From positions 1-33,676 of the forward strand of contig JAKOQS010000019.1 in the NCBI GenBank assembly GCA_029778235.1: a DNA stretch of 33,676 nt, given 5' to 3'. This document shows positions 8,901 to 16,989 of this stretch, one piece after another. Origin of the DNA: Chloroflexota bacterium (lineage in GTDB: Bacteria > Chloroflexota > Limnocylindria > Limnocylindrales > CSP1-4). Position numbers and translations under genes: made by a program. Each line of letters begins with the position of its first letter. Position 1 is the stretch's first letter. The notes beneath the pieces were generated by a model, which was not told the DNA's origin, searched no databases, and saw only the letters and a program-made list of their open reading frames with translations.

Positions 8901-11509
8901 TGCCGCGGTCCGGCCCCGTCGGGTTCGGCGCCGTCCGCGTCGGTGCCGCCCGTGTCCCCGGGCTCCCTCGCGCTGCGCGACCCGCTTCCCCGGGCGGCAC
9001 GTCCACGGCCGGAGCCGCCCGCCGCACCGCGCGCGGTCCCGCCGGACCGGGGCCGACCCGCGGCGCCCGAGCGACCGCCACCTCCCCGCCGGCCGGGCGC
9101 CGCGGGGCGCGCACTTCGGCGCGGACGATCGAGCGCGGACGCGTCGGGGGCGCCGCCGGCGAGCCTCGTCAGGGGCGCCACGCCGCCGGCCGGCACCGGC
9201 ACCGGGGCGCCGCAGGCGAGGCAGATCCCCGCGGCCGGGTCGTCGGTCGCCGCGACCGCGGCTCCGTCCGCGTCGTGCAGTGCGCCCGTGGGCGTCCGGG
9301 ACGTGGTGTACCGGCACGTGGGGTACCGCGAGCAGCCGTGGAAGACGGAGCCGGCGCGACGGGCGCGACGGGCCACCAGGATCCCGGTGCCACACCGTGG
9401 GCAGGGGACGTCGAACGGCAGCTTGTCCGGGGGCGGTGGGCCGTCCTTCTTGATGTACCGGCACGCCGGGTAGCGGTCGCACCCCACGAAGGGCCCGAAC
9501 CTGCCCCGCCGGGCGACGAGCTTGCCGCCGTCCGCCTCGCCGCACTCCGGGCACGGCTCCCCCACCCCGTCCGGCTGGCGGCCGTCGGTCCCGGCGCCGG
9601 CGGCCGCCCCCGTCCCCGCGGCGGGCAGCGGTCGGCTCTCCTTGTGCTCGGGATAGTGCGAGCAGGCGAGGTACTCGCCGAACCGGCCGGCGCGCACGAC
9701 CATCGGGTGGCCCTCGGAGCAGGTGAACTCGCCCTCGAGTCCCGCCTCGGCGGGCGACAGCCCGATGTCCGCCGGCCGCAGCTCCTTCGCCTTGGTCGTC
9801 GCGATCCTCGCGAGTGGGTCGTAGAAGTCCCGGACGACCGGCACCCAGCGCCGCCGGCCGGTCGCGACCGCGTCGAGGTCGCTCTCCATCCGGGCGGTGA
9901 AGTCCACGTCCACGAACTCGCCGAAGTGCTCCACGAGCAGGTCCGTCACGATGTACCCGACGGGTTCGGGCCGGAGGCGCCGGTCCTGGACCGCCACGTA
10001 CCCCCGATCCACGATCGTCGAGATCGTCGCCGCGTACGTGCTGGGCCGGCCGATCCCGGCCTCCTCCAGCGCCTTGATCAGCGACGCTTCCGTGTACCGC
10101 GGCGGCGGCTCCGTGAAGTGCTGGGTCGGGCGGACGTCCGATGCCCCGGCGTCGGTCCGGGCGACCTCGGTCGCGTCCCCTTCCCGCATCGGCGGGACGG
10201 ACGCCTCGCGCTCGTCCTCGCCGTCGTCCCGCCCCTCGGTGTAGACACGGCTGAACCCGTCGAAGATCGTCCGGGTCGCGCTCGCCCGAAGCCCGAACCG
10301 GCCGTCGGCCAGGTCGATGGTCGTCGTCTCGATGCGTTTCGCCGCCATCTGGCTCGCGATCGCCCGCTGCCAGATCAGGCGGTACAGACGTGCCTCGTCC
10401 GCCTTCAACGCGCCGGCCACGCGCTCCGGGTCGCGCGCGAACGACGTCGGCCGGATCGCCTCGTGCGCCTCCTGGGCGTTTCGCGACTTCGTCTTGTAGT
10501 GGCGCCCCTTGGGCATCCCGTACGCCGAGCCGAAGCGCTCGGCGATGACCGTCTGCGCCTCCCGCATCGCCTGCGAGGAGAGGGCGACCGAGTCGGTGCG
10601 CATGTAGGTGATGAGGCCCGCCTGCTCCCCGTCGACCTCCACTCCCTCGTAGAGCCGCTGCGCGACCGACATCGTCCGCTTGGGCGAGAAGCCCAGCTTG
10701 CGGCTCGCCTCCTGCTGAAGCGTGGAGGTGGTGAATGGTGGGGCCGGGTTCCGACTGGAAGGCCGGACGGAGACCGAGGTCACGCGTGGGCGCGCGACCG
10801 CCAGCTCCGCGGCGAGAGCGTCGGCCGTCGCCGCGTCCGGGATCACCGGCTTCGCGCCGTCCACCCGTACGAGATCCGCGAGGAACGTGTCGCCGGACGC
10901 CGTGCGGAGCAGTACCTCGATCGTCCAGTACTCCTCGGCGACGAACGCCCGGATCGCCCGCTCCCGCTCGACGACCAGCCGGACGGCCACCGACTGGACG
11001 CGGCCCGCAGACAGGCCCGAGCGCACCTTGCGCCACAGGATCGGGCTGATCGTGTAGCCCACCAGCCGGTCCACGATCCGGCGCGCCTGCTGTGCGTCCA
11101 CGAGATGGCGGTCGATCGCGCGGGGATGCGCGAACGCCTCGCGGATGGCCGGCTCGGTGATCTCGCTGAACGTGACGCGGAGCGTCCGGTCCTCCGGGAG
11201 GCGGGCCGCCTCCGCCACGTGCCACGCGATGGCCTCCCCCTCACGGTCGAGGTCGGTCGCAAGGTAGATCGAGGGCGCCGTCCGGGCCGCCTTCTCGATG
11301 GCCTGCACCTGACGCGCCCGGTCGGCGACGATCTCGTACTCCGGGGCGAAGTCGTGCTCGACGTCGACGCCCATCTCGCCCTTGGCCGGGTGCTCGGGGA
11401 GGTCACGGACGTGCCCGTACGACGCGAGGACGCGGAAGTCCGGCCCCAGGTAGCGCTCGATGGTCCGGGCCTTGGCCGGCGACTCGACGATCACGAGGTT
11501 CCTGCTCAT
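8897..11509 (-). CDS. topA: DNA topoisomerase I
   Basis: 870-aa type IA topoisomerase that relaxes negative supercoils. Visible are the TOPRIM domain (IVESPAKA at 7-14, acidic motif ATDLDREGEA at 84-93), the active-site tyrosine Tyr302 in GLITYMRTDS, and the strand-passage region up to about 575. C-terminal topoisomerase zinc ribbons follow: a degenerate one at 597-618, clear Cys4 modules at 653-683 and 703-732, and a half module at 763-766. The last about 80 residues are Gly/Arg/Ala-rich and probably disordered. The ATG at 11509 starts exactly at MSRNLVIVES; an upstream ATG at 11527 would add six residues. There is no Shine-Dalgarno, but a TAGACT box lies 8 bases upstream. First gene of the overlapping cell-wall operon. 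Confidence 0.96.
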   Translation of the reverse strand: MSRNLVIVESPAKARTIERYLGPDFRVLASYGHVRDLPEHPAKGEMGVDVEHDFAPEYEIVADRARQVQAIEKAARTAPSIYLATDLDREGEAIAWHVAEAARLPEDRTLRVTFSEITEPAIREAFAHPRAIDRHLVDAQQARRIVDRLVGYTISPILWRKVRSGLSAGRVQSVAVRLVVERERAIRAFVAEEYWTIEVLLRTASGDTFLADLVRVDGAKPVIPDAATADALAAELAVARPRVTSVSVRPSSRNPAPPFTTSTLQQEASRKLGFSPKRTMSVAQRLYEGVEVDGEQAGLITYMRTDSVALSSQAMREAQTVIAERFGSAYGMPKGRHYKTKSRNAQEAHEAIRPTSFARDPERVAGALKADEARLYRLIWQRAIASQMAAKRIETTTIDLADGRFGLRASATRTIFDGFSRVYTEGRDDGEDEREASVPPMREGDATEVARTDAGASDVRPTQHFTEPPPRYTEASLIKALEEAGIGRPSTYAATISTIVDRGYVAVQDRRLRPEPVGYIVTDLLVEHFGEFVDVDFTARMESDLDAVATGRRRWVPVVRDFYDPLARIATTKAKELRPADIGLSPAEAGLEGEFTCSEGHPMVVRAGRFGEYLACSHYPEHKESRPLPAAGTGAAAGAGTDGRQPDGVGEPCPECGEADGGKLVARRGRFGPFVGCDRYPACRYIKKDGPPPPDKLPFDVPCPRCGTGILVARRARRAGSVFHGCSRYPTCRYTTSRTPTGALHDADGAAVAATDDPAAGICLACGAPVPVPAGGVAPLTRLAGGAPDASALDRPRRSARPAAPGRRGGGGRSGAAGRPRSGGTARGAAGGSGRGRAARGSGSRSAREPGDTGGTDADGAEPDGAGPRQ

Positions 11510-11517
11510 CGCGGGGG

Positions 11518-11523
11518 AGTCTA
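11518..11523 (-). promoter_or_regulatory. candidate -10 box (TAGACT) of topA, leaderless type
   Basis: On the minus strand TAGACT ends 8 bases before the topA ATG, where a leaderless transcript would place its -10. The start has no Shine-Dalgarno. The same hexamer precedes tyrA at 7 bases. Confidence 0.45.
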
Positions 11524-11560
11524 GCATCGGCCCTTCGACGCCCGGCTCACCCGGCGCAGG

Positions 11561-11881
11561 TCAGCTTTCGCGGATCCTCCGCAGGAGGTCCTCGTCGATC
11601 TCCAGCTCCGGCTCTTCGCCCTCGGCCTCGTCGAGGTCGCGGGCGGCGCCGCCGCCGAGGTCGCCGGCCGCCGAGGCCGGGATCTCCACGAACCGGACGT
11701 GCGGCAGCGGGAACAGGAAGTACGAGTCGCTCCGGTCCACGAACAGCGGGCGCTTGCCGGCGAGCGTCCGCACGTTCGTGCAGACCACGCACGCGTCGGC
11801 CGCCGTGGGCAGCGCGAAGAGGTCCACGAGGAGCGGCTGCTCGTTGTGCAGGTGCAGGACCGCGTCCCGGATCAGCCCCAT
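11561..11881 (-). CDS. 106-aa conserved-looking protein of unknown function
   Basis: I do not recognise this protein. It begins MGLIRDAVLHLHNEQPLLVDL, has two cysteines in ACVVCTNVRT (31-34, a CxxC-like spacing), a hydrophobic/aromatic middle (SYFLFPLPHVRFVEIP) and an acidic C-terminal tail (about 82-100, rich in Glu/Asp). No signal peptide or membrane helix is visible, so it is probably cytoplasmic. The ATG at 11881 lies 11 bases after the CAP-protein stop, and the stop is about 51 bases before the topA start, so it could share a transcript with the CAP gene. Its composition and third-position GC match its neighbours, which supports a real gene. A single CxxC is not enough to call metal binding. 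Confidence 0.7.
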   Translation of the reverse strand: MGLIRDAVLHLHNEQPLLVDLFALPTAADACVVCTNVRTLAGKRPLFVDRSDSYFLFPLPHVRFVEIPASAAGDLGGGAARDLDEAEGEEPELEIDEDLLRRIRES

Positions 11882-11892
11882 CGCCCGCGACC

Positions 11893-13557
11893 CTACGGGG
11901 CGTAGAAGTTCGAGACGATCCGGACGTTCCCGGCGTGGACCCAGACGCCGATGCCCACCCGCGTGTACTGGGCGTTCATCAGGTTCACGTAGTGGCCGCC
12001 GTTGTACGGCTTCTCGCTCTGGAAGAACAGCTGGGTCGCGATCGCGCCCCTCCGCGGGTCGCCGCTGGGGCACCCGATGTTCTCGGCCCATTTGTAGCTC
12101 GTGAACCCGGCACGGGCGAGCCGCGTGCCCGGGTTCCCGTCGAGGAAGTGGTCGCAGGCACCGCGCTCGGCCAGGTACTTGGCGTACGGCCGCGCGACCT
12201 TGGCGGCGATCCCGGCGTCGTAGACGAGCGGCGCCACATCCCGGCCGCCGGGGCTGGTGCACGCGCCGTTCGACGCCACCCAGCCGCCGGTGCGGGTGCA
12301 GTTCACGAGCGTGAGGTAGTACCGCTCCACCGAGGCCCACGCACCGCCGCCGACGACACCCCCCGAGGTGGAGGCCGGGGCCGGCGCGGGCGCCGGGGAG
12401 GTGGTCGCCGCCTCGGCGGTCGCCCGCGTCGCCGGCTTCGGCGGGGCCGGCGGCTTCTTGATGGTCGTGAACGTGGACGTCGCGGTCTTGCCGATCGGCG
12501 CGCCGGTCGCGGACCGCGCCTTGGTCGAGACGCTCAGGACGACCTTGGTGCCGAACGGCAGGTCGGACTTCGGCGTGAAGACCAGGACCGTGTCGCCCTC
12601 CGCCCAGCGGACCTTGCCCGCGATGGCCTTGCCCTTGACCGTCGCCTTGAACGCCGCGGCCGTCGTCTTCCGGTCCATCTTCTCGGTGAACCGCACGGAG
12701 AGGACCGCGTCGCGCGCGACCTCGGTCGTCTTGGCGAACGGTCGGAAGCGCACGACGGCCGGCGCGGCGGCGGTGCGGGCCACGAGGCGCGCGACCGCGA
12801 CGACCTCGCCGCCGTCGGTGTCGAGGATCGGCTTGGCGAAGGTCACGACATACGTCGTGTCGGGCTTCAGGCGGGCCGTCGGGGTCACCGTCACGACGGT
12901 TCCGCCGCCGCGGGAGGTGGCCGTCACCTTCACCTTCACGGCCGGCGTGATCTTCAGCGCGGCGCGCACCTGCGCCACGTCCACGGGACGGTCGAACTTC
13001 ACGACGAAGGCGGAGTTGGTGAGGATGCGCTTCCCGTCGCGCTTGGTCGCCGCGAGCGAGCCGGCGGTGGCGGCGCGCGTGACGAACGACGAGCGCACGG
13101 GCGCCGCGAGGACGGCACCGGCCGAATCGTGGGCCCCGGCCCCGACCGTCACCGTCACCAGCGTCGCCGGATCCCATGGGGCCTTCGGCGTGACCACGAG
13201 CCGGCGGCCGCCCTGCTCCCACGTCAGCGCGACGTCGCCGGCAGGCTGGACCCGCAGCGCGGCCTCCACGCTGGCGGCGTCCATCGGCGAGGTGAAGTCG
13301 ATCGTCACCGAGCTCGTGAGCGCCGCGTCGGTCTGCAGCGGGCCGGAGAGGCGCGCGGCCACGACGGGCGTGACCGGCTGCGAGACCGGGCGCGCTGCGA
13401 CCTCGCGCGGTGCGAGCGCGACGGCCGAGGCTCCGACGAGCGCGACCATCCCGACGATCAGCACCACCCGGGAGGCGGCGGAGCGTCGCACGGCGGACGA
13501 GACGACCAGTGCGGCGACGATCGGGACGGACAGCACCGCGGCTGCGAGATCACGCAA
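11893..13557 (-). CDS. membrane-anchored/secreted protein with Ig-like repeats and CAP domain
   Basis: 554-aa extracytoplasmic protein. Two hydrophobic stretches at about 8-20 and 31-49 give a signal anchor or two helices. Three bacterial Ig-like (SbsA/Big_5 type) repeats follow at about 60-160, 165-262 and 265-366; each has a DRPVD or SPMDA-like strand and a TPxxxL(K/P)xxTxYxV-like strand. A Pro/Ala linker (367-398) leads to a C-terminal CAP (SCP/PR-1) domain at about 405-554 with His470, Glu492 and His522 (GGHYVNLMN). Four cysteines (420, 433, 468, 496) could form disulfides. The start is TTG at 13557, chosen because AGGAGG at 13567-13572 sits 9 bases upstream; the frame extends to a GTG at 13587 without a ribosome site. 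Ligand and role are unknown; wall association is inferred. Confidence 0.85.
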   Translation of the reverse strand: MRDLAAAVLSVPIVAALVVSSAVRRSAASRVVLIVGMVALVGASAVALAPREVAARPVSQPVTPVVAARLSGPLQTDAALTSSVTIDFTSPMDAASVEAALRVQPAGDVALTWEQGGRRLVVTPKAPWDPATLVTVTVGAGAHDSAGAVLAAPVRSSFVTRAATAGSLAATKRDGKRILTNSAFVVKFDRPVDVAQVRAALKITPAVKVKVTATSRGGGTVVTVTPTARLKPDTTYVVTFAKPILDTDGGEVVAVARLVARTAAAPAVVRFRPFAKTTEVARDAVLSVRFTEKMDRKTTAAAFKATVKGKAIAGKVRWAEGDTVLVFTPKSDLPFGTKVVLSVSTKARSATGAPIGKTATSTFTTIKKPPAPPKPATRATAEAATTSPAPAPAPASTSGGVVGGGAWASVERYYLTLVNCTRTGGWVASNGACTSPGGRDVAPLVYDAGIAAKVARPYAKYLAERGACDHFLDGNPGTRLARAGFTSYKWAENIGCPSGDPRRGAIATQLFFQSEKPYNGGHYVNLMNAQYTRVGIGVWVHAGNVRIVSNFYAP

Positions 13558-13566
13558 TAAGATGCT

Positions 13567-13572
13567 CCTCCT
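13567..13572 (-). promoter_or_regulatory. Shine-Dalgarno deciding a TTG start
   Basis: A perfect AGGAGG on the minus strand, 9 bases before TTG at 13557, moves the start of the Ig/CAP protein ten codons inside the longest frame. Confidence 0.7.
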
Positions 13573-13782
13573 GCCCGGGGGGCACACTCTCGCATGGCCG
13601 CACCCGGCTCGGACGCAGTCCGGTCCCCCGGAGGGTACACCCGACGGGCAACGACCGGCAAACCCCGAGGGGCACCCCAGCGGCCGTCGCCGACGCCGCG
13701 GTGGCGCGTCGCCCTCTCATGGCCCGTGGTTGACGAGGTGGACCGCCGCCCCTCGCGCCCTCGCCCGGACGTCGGCCCCGTC

Positions 13783-15264
13783 TCATCCCAGGTCGGCGAG
13801 CTCGCCGGACAGACGGTACCTGCCGTACGCGGCGACGACGAGGCCGAGATCCTCCAGCATCGTCAGCGCCGCCAGCGTGCCGGGGACGGTGAGGTCGCAC
13901 GCTGCGACGGCGTGGTCGAGCGTCCGGGCACCCCCGACCAGGGCCCGGGCGACCGCCTGCACCGGGGCCGGGAGCGTCGCGAGCACCGCCGTCGGCCCTG
14001 GCACGCCGACAGCCGGGGCGGGGCTCCCCCGCGTATGGGTGGTCTCCCGCGGTGACGCTCCCGGCCCGACACCCGCGGCGGCCCCGGCCCCGGTGTCGAG
14101 CCCGAGGTCCTCGACCAGGGCGGCGGCGCCGGCCACCACGCGGACCTGGCCCGGGTACGCGCGCAGGAGCTCCAGGCATCCGGCGCTCATCGGCGCGTCG
14201 ATCGGGCCGGGGACCACGAAGCACTCACGTCCCTGCTCCAGGGCCCAGCCCGCGGTGATCAGCGCGCCGCTGCGGGCGCCGGCCTCCACGACGATCGTCG
14301 CCCGGGCCAGCCCGCTGATGACCCGGTTCCGGCGCGGGAACGTCCCCCGCGATGGCGCGGTGGCGGGTGCGTGCTCGCTCACGACCGCACCCCCCGTCTC
14401 CACGATCCGCTCCGCCAGCCCACGATGCCGACGGGTGATCGCCGACGCGTGACCGCCCCCCAGGACCGCGACGGTGATGCCCCCGACCCCGAGCGTCGCG
14501 GCATGGGCGACCCCGTCGATCCCGGCCGCAAGGCCCGACACGACGACCGCCCCTGTCCGCGCGATGGTCCCGGCAAGCCTCGCGGCGACGGCTCGGCCGC
14601 CGTCCGTGGGCCGCCGGGTCCCCACGACGGCGACGCTCGTGGCGGCGGAGAGCGCCGCGGCGTGCCCGGCGACGAAGAGCACCGGCGGCGGAAGCTCGAT
14701 CGATCGCAGCAGGTCCGGGTAGGCACCATCGTCGAGCGTGAGCACCGTGAGGCCGGCGGCCTGCACGGCCTCCGCGATCCGCGCACGATGGCCTGCCGCG
14801 GCCACGATCCGGGCCGCGAGCCCCCGTCCGGTCCGCTGGCCGAGAGCCTCGGCCACCCGCGTCTCCCCGCCCGTTCCGGCCGCAGCCGCGAGAGCTGCGG
14901 CCGCGCCGCCGCACGCGTTCACCAGCTGGACGAGACCGATGGGCCCGAGGCCCTCCACCGAGGCGAGGACCGCCCACGCCGCGTGCTCGGCGCACAGGAC
15001 GCCGGGCCCGCCGCGACGCGTGGCGGAGACCGCGGGGCGGGCGCCGGGGCCCGCGGACGGGGCCGCGGGGCGGGCGCCGGGGCCCGCGGACGGGGCCACG
15101 GCTCCGGCCGGCCTGCCCGTCCCGGCGGTCGTCGCCCGGCCGGGATGCCGGTCCTCGCCCATCTCCCCGGGCCGCTCCCCCGAGGAGCCGCCGGCCGACC
15201 GGCCCTCAGCGAGCTGGCCGCGCGGGCCCTCCCGTCCGACCCCGATCATGGCGCGCTCACGCAT
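13783..15264 (-). CDS. dprA: DNA-processing protein DprA (Smf)
   Basis: 493-aa DprA, which loads RecA on incoming single-stranded DNA during natural transformation. The Rossmann core is clear: SVAVVGTRRPTDGGR, VVSGLAAGIDGVAHAATL, the PRRNRVISGLA segment and the nucleotide-loop SGALITAGWALEQGRE, ending with a C-terminal winged helix (about 415-493). The first about 85 residues are Gly/Ala/Pro/Arg-rich with an 11-residue repeat (57-79) and resemble no DprA domain. The ATG at 15264 overlaps the comM stop by 8 bases; ATGs at 15249 and 15162 are alternatives and the last would drop much of the odd tail. Together with comM upstream it suggests competence, although no comEC or pilus genes lie here. 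Confidence 0.92.
   Translation of the reverse strand: MRERAMIGVGREGPRGQLAEGRSAGGSSGERPGEMGEDRHPGRATTAGTGRPAGAVAPSAGPGARPAAPSAGPGARPAVSATRRGGPGVLCAEHAAWAVLASVEGLGPIGLVQLVNACGGAAAALAAAAGTGGETRVAEALGQRTGRGLAARIVAAAGHRARIAEAVQAAGLTVLTLDDGAYPDLLRSIELPPPVLFVAGHAAALSAATSVAVVGTRRPTDGGRAVAARLAGTIARTGAVVVSGLAAGIDGVAHAATLGVGGITVAVLGGGHASAITRRHRGLAERIVETGGAVVSEHAPATAPSRGTFPRRNRVISGLARATIVVEAGARSGALITAGWALEQGRECFVVPGPIDAPMSAGCLELLRAYPGQVRVVAGAAALVEDLGLDTGAGAAAGVGPGASPRETTHTRGSPAPAVGVPGPTAVLATLPAPVQAVARALVGGARTLDHAVAACDLTVPGTLAALTMLEDLGLVVAAYGRYRLSGELADLG
15031..15096 (-). repeat. 33-bp perfect tandem duplication inside dprA
   Basis: Two identical 33-base units (15031-15063 and 15064-15096) encode the 11-residue repeat APSAGPGARPA twice in the disordered N-terminal part of DprA. 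The period is a multiple of three, so the frame is kept. Confidence 0.9.
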
Positions 15265-16921
15265 CAGCCGCCCCACCGAGCCGGTACCGCACCGCCTCGG
15301 CGACGTGCTCGGTGGCGACGGACGAGGAGCCGGCCAGATCGGCGATGGTGCGCGCGACGCGGATCGTCCTGTCCGTCCCGCGAGCGGAGAGGCGCTCCCG
15401 CGCGTCGATCCTGCCGAGGCGGGTGCGGGCGTCCGACGTCAGCGCGGCGATCGCGCGGAGCCTACGGCCCGACAGCCGCGCGTTCGGCGGCCCGCCGTTG
15501 CGGGCCGCCTGCACGGCGCGCGCCGCGTCGATCCGCGCGCGCACGACGACCGACGCGTCCGGGTCTCCCGCCTGAAGCATCTCCGCGGCGGCCACGCGCG
15601 GCATCCACGCCCAGAGGTCGATCCGGTCCCGGAGCGGGCCCGAGACGCGGCTCGCGTATCGCTCGGGGATCCCAGACGGGCACCGGCACGATGCGTCCGG
15701 ATCGCCGGCGTGCCCGCATGGGCATGGGTTCATCGCCGCGACGAGCTGGAACCGTGCCGGCAGCGAAGCCGAACGCCCGACTCGTGAGATCTCGATCGTC
15801 CCGTCCTCCAGCGGCTGCCGCAGCGCCTCGAGGACGTCGCGCGCGAACTCCGGGAGCTCGTCGAGGAAGAGCACGCCCCCGTCGGCGAGCGTCACCTCAC
15901 CCGGGGAGAGGTGCGGGCCGCCGCCGACGAGCGCGGCGTACGAGGCTGTGTGGTGCGGCGCACGGAACGGCCGGCTGCGCACCAGCGCGGGGAAGGGTCC
16001 CAGGCCCGCGGCCGACGCGACGATCGTCGCGCCGAGCGCCTCGGCATCGTCAAGGTCCGGCAGGAGAGTGGGGATGGTCCGCGCGAGCAGCGTCTTCCCT
16101 GAACCGGGCGGCCCGACGAGGACGAGGCTGTGACCGCCCGCGAGAGCGATCTCGAGGGCGCGTCGCGCCTGGGCCTGGCCGCGGACCTCGGCGAGGTCCG
16201 GCGCGCCCGTGCCCGCGGCCCATGCGTTCCCCTCCCGCCCGAGCTGTGCACCCGTGGGTCCGCCGACCCGTCCCGGGTCGGGCGGTGCGCCAGCGCTCGA
16301 CCCGGCGGTCCGATCCTCGCGCGTGCCCGGCGCCGCGGCTCCATCCGGCGCCTCCGGCCAGGCACCGATCATGCTGACCGTCGGGGGCACGCGATTGCGA
16401 CCCGCGGCACTGCGCCGCCGTCGGGCGACCAGCTCCGCGACGGAACCGAGGTCCGGCGCCTCGGCGACCTCGATGCCGCCCGCCAGCCGCGCCTCCGGCC
16501 CGGTCCCGTCCGGGACGACCAGACGCCTGACGCCGCGACGCCGGAGCGCGATCGCGAAGGGGAGGATCCCCGGGACGGGGCGAAGCTCCCCGCCGAGCGA
16601 GAGCTCCCCGACGATGGCCCAGCGCTCCCGTGCGACCACCTGCTCGGAGCCGAGGAGGACGCCGACCGCGATCGCCGCGTCCAGGCTGGACCCCGCCTTG
16701 CGCATGTCCGGCGGCGCCAGGTTCACCGTGATGCGCCGTGGTGGATGGACGAACCCGCTGTTGCGGAGCGCCCCACGGATCCGCTCGCGGGATTCCTGCA
16801 GGGCCGCATCCGCCAGCCCGACGATCGTGAAGCCGGGCAGTCCCGGCGCCACGTCCACCTCGACCCGGATCACGCGGCCCTCGAGGCCGCGCAGCGTCGC
16901 GGAGAGGAGCGTGACCAGCAT
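15257..16921 (-). CDS. comM: YifB/ComM-family Mg-chelatase-like AAA+ ATPase
   Basis: 554-aa ComM/YifB protein, a hexameric helicase-like ATPase that promotes branch migration during integration of transforming DNA. An N-terminal ChlI-type domain (1-165) holds the family pattern GLPGFTIVGLADAALQESRERI. A Gly/Pro/Ala-rich linker spans about 185-240. The AAA+ core has Walker A GPPGSGKT (270-277), Walker B VLFLDELPEF (350-359), and a Cys cluster CPCGHAGDPDASCRC (400-414); the C-terminal Mg_chelatase_C domain ends near 550. The ATG at 16921 has no Shine-Dalgarno but a TACCGT box 7 bases upstream. It overlaps dprA, an arrangement seen in other bacteria and consistent with a joint role in transformation. 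Confidence 0.93.
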   Translation of the reverse strand: MLVTLLSATLRGLEGRVIRVEVDVAPGLPGFTIVGLADAALQESRERIRGALRNSGFVHPPRRITVNLAPPDMRKAGSSLDAAIAVGVLLGSEQVVARERWAIVGELSLGGELRPVPGILPFAIALRRRGVRRLVVPDGTGPEARLAGGIEVAEAPDLGSVAELVARRRRSAAGRNRVPPTVSMIGAWPEAPDGAAAPGTREDRTAGSSAGAPPDPGRVGGPTGAQLGREGNAWAAGTGAPDLAEVRGQAQARRALEIALAGGHSLVLVGPPGSGKTLLARTIPTLLPDLDDAEALGATIVASAAGLGPFPALVRSRPFRAPHHTASYAALVGGGPHLSPGEVTLADGGVLFLDELPEFARDVLEALRQPLEDGTIEISRVGRSASLPARFQLVAAMNPCPCGHAGDPDASCRCPSGIPERYASRVSGPLRDRIDLWAWMPRVAAAEMLQAGDPDASVVVRARIDAARAVQAARNGGPPNARLSGRRLRAIAALTSDARTRLGRIDARERLSARGTDRTIRVARTIADLAGSSSVATEHVAEAVRYRLGGAADA

Positions 16922-16928
16922 GCCGGCG

Positions 16929-16934
16929 ACGGTA
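16929..16934 (-). promoter_or_regulatory. candidate -10 box (TACCGT) of comM, leaderless type
   Basis: On the minus strand TACCGT ends 7 bases before the comM ATG, which lacks a ribosome site. It fits the TANNNT spacing seen at topA, tyrA and the pyrophosphatase gene. Confidence 0.4.
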
Positions 16935-16989
16935 GCCGCCGAGGCTGGCCTCGCGACCGCCGGCGGGCGGCCCGGCGGTCAGCCGGCGA

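Noticed and set aside
13655-13680. Short CCCC-TC-GGGG followed by TTT on the minus strand after dprA, considered as a terminator
   Set aside because: A four-base stem with a two-base loop cannot form a stable hairpin.
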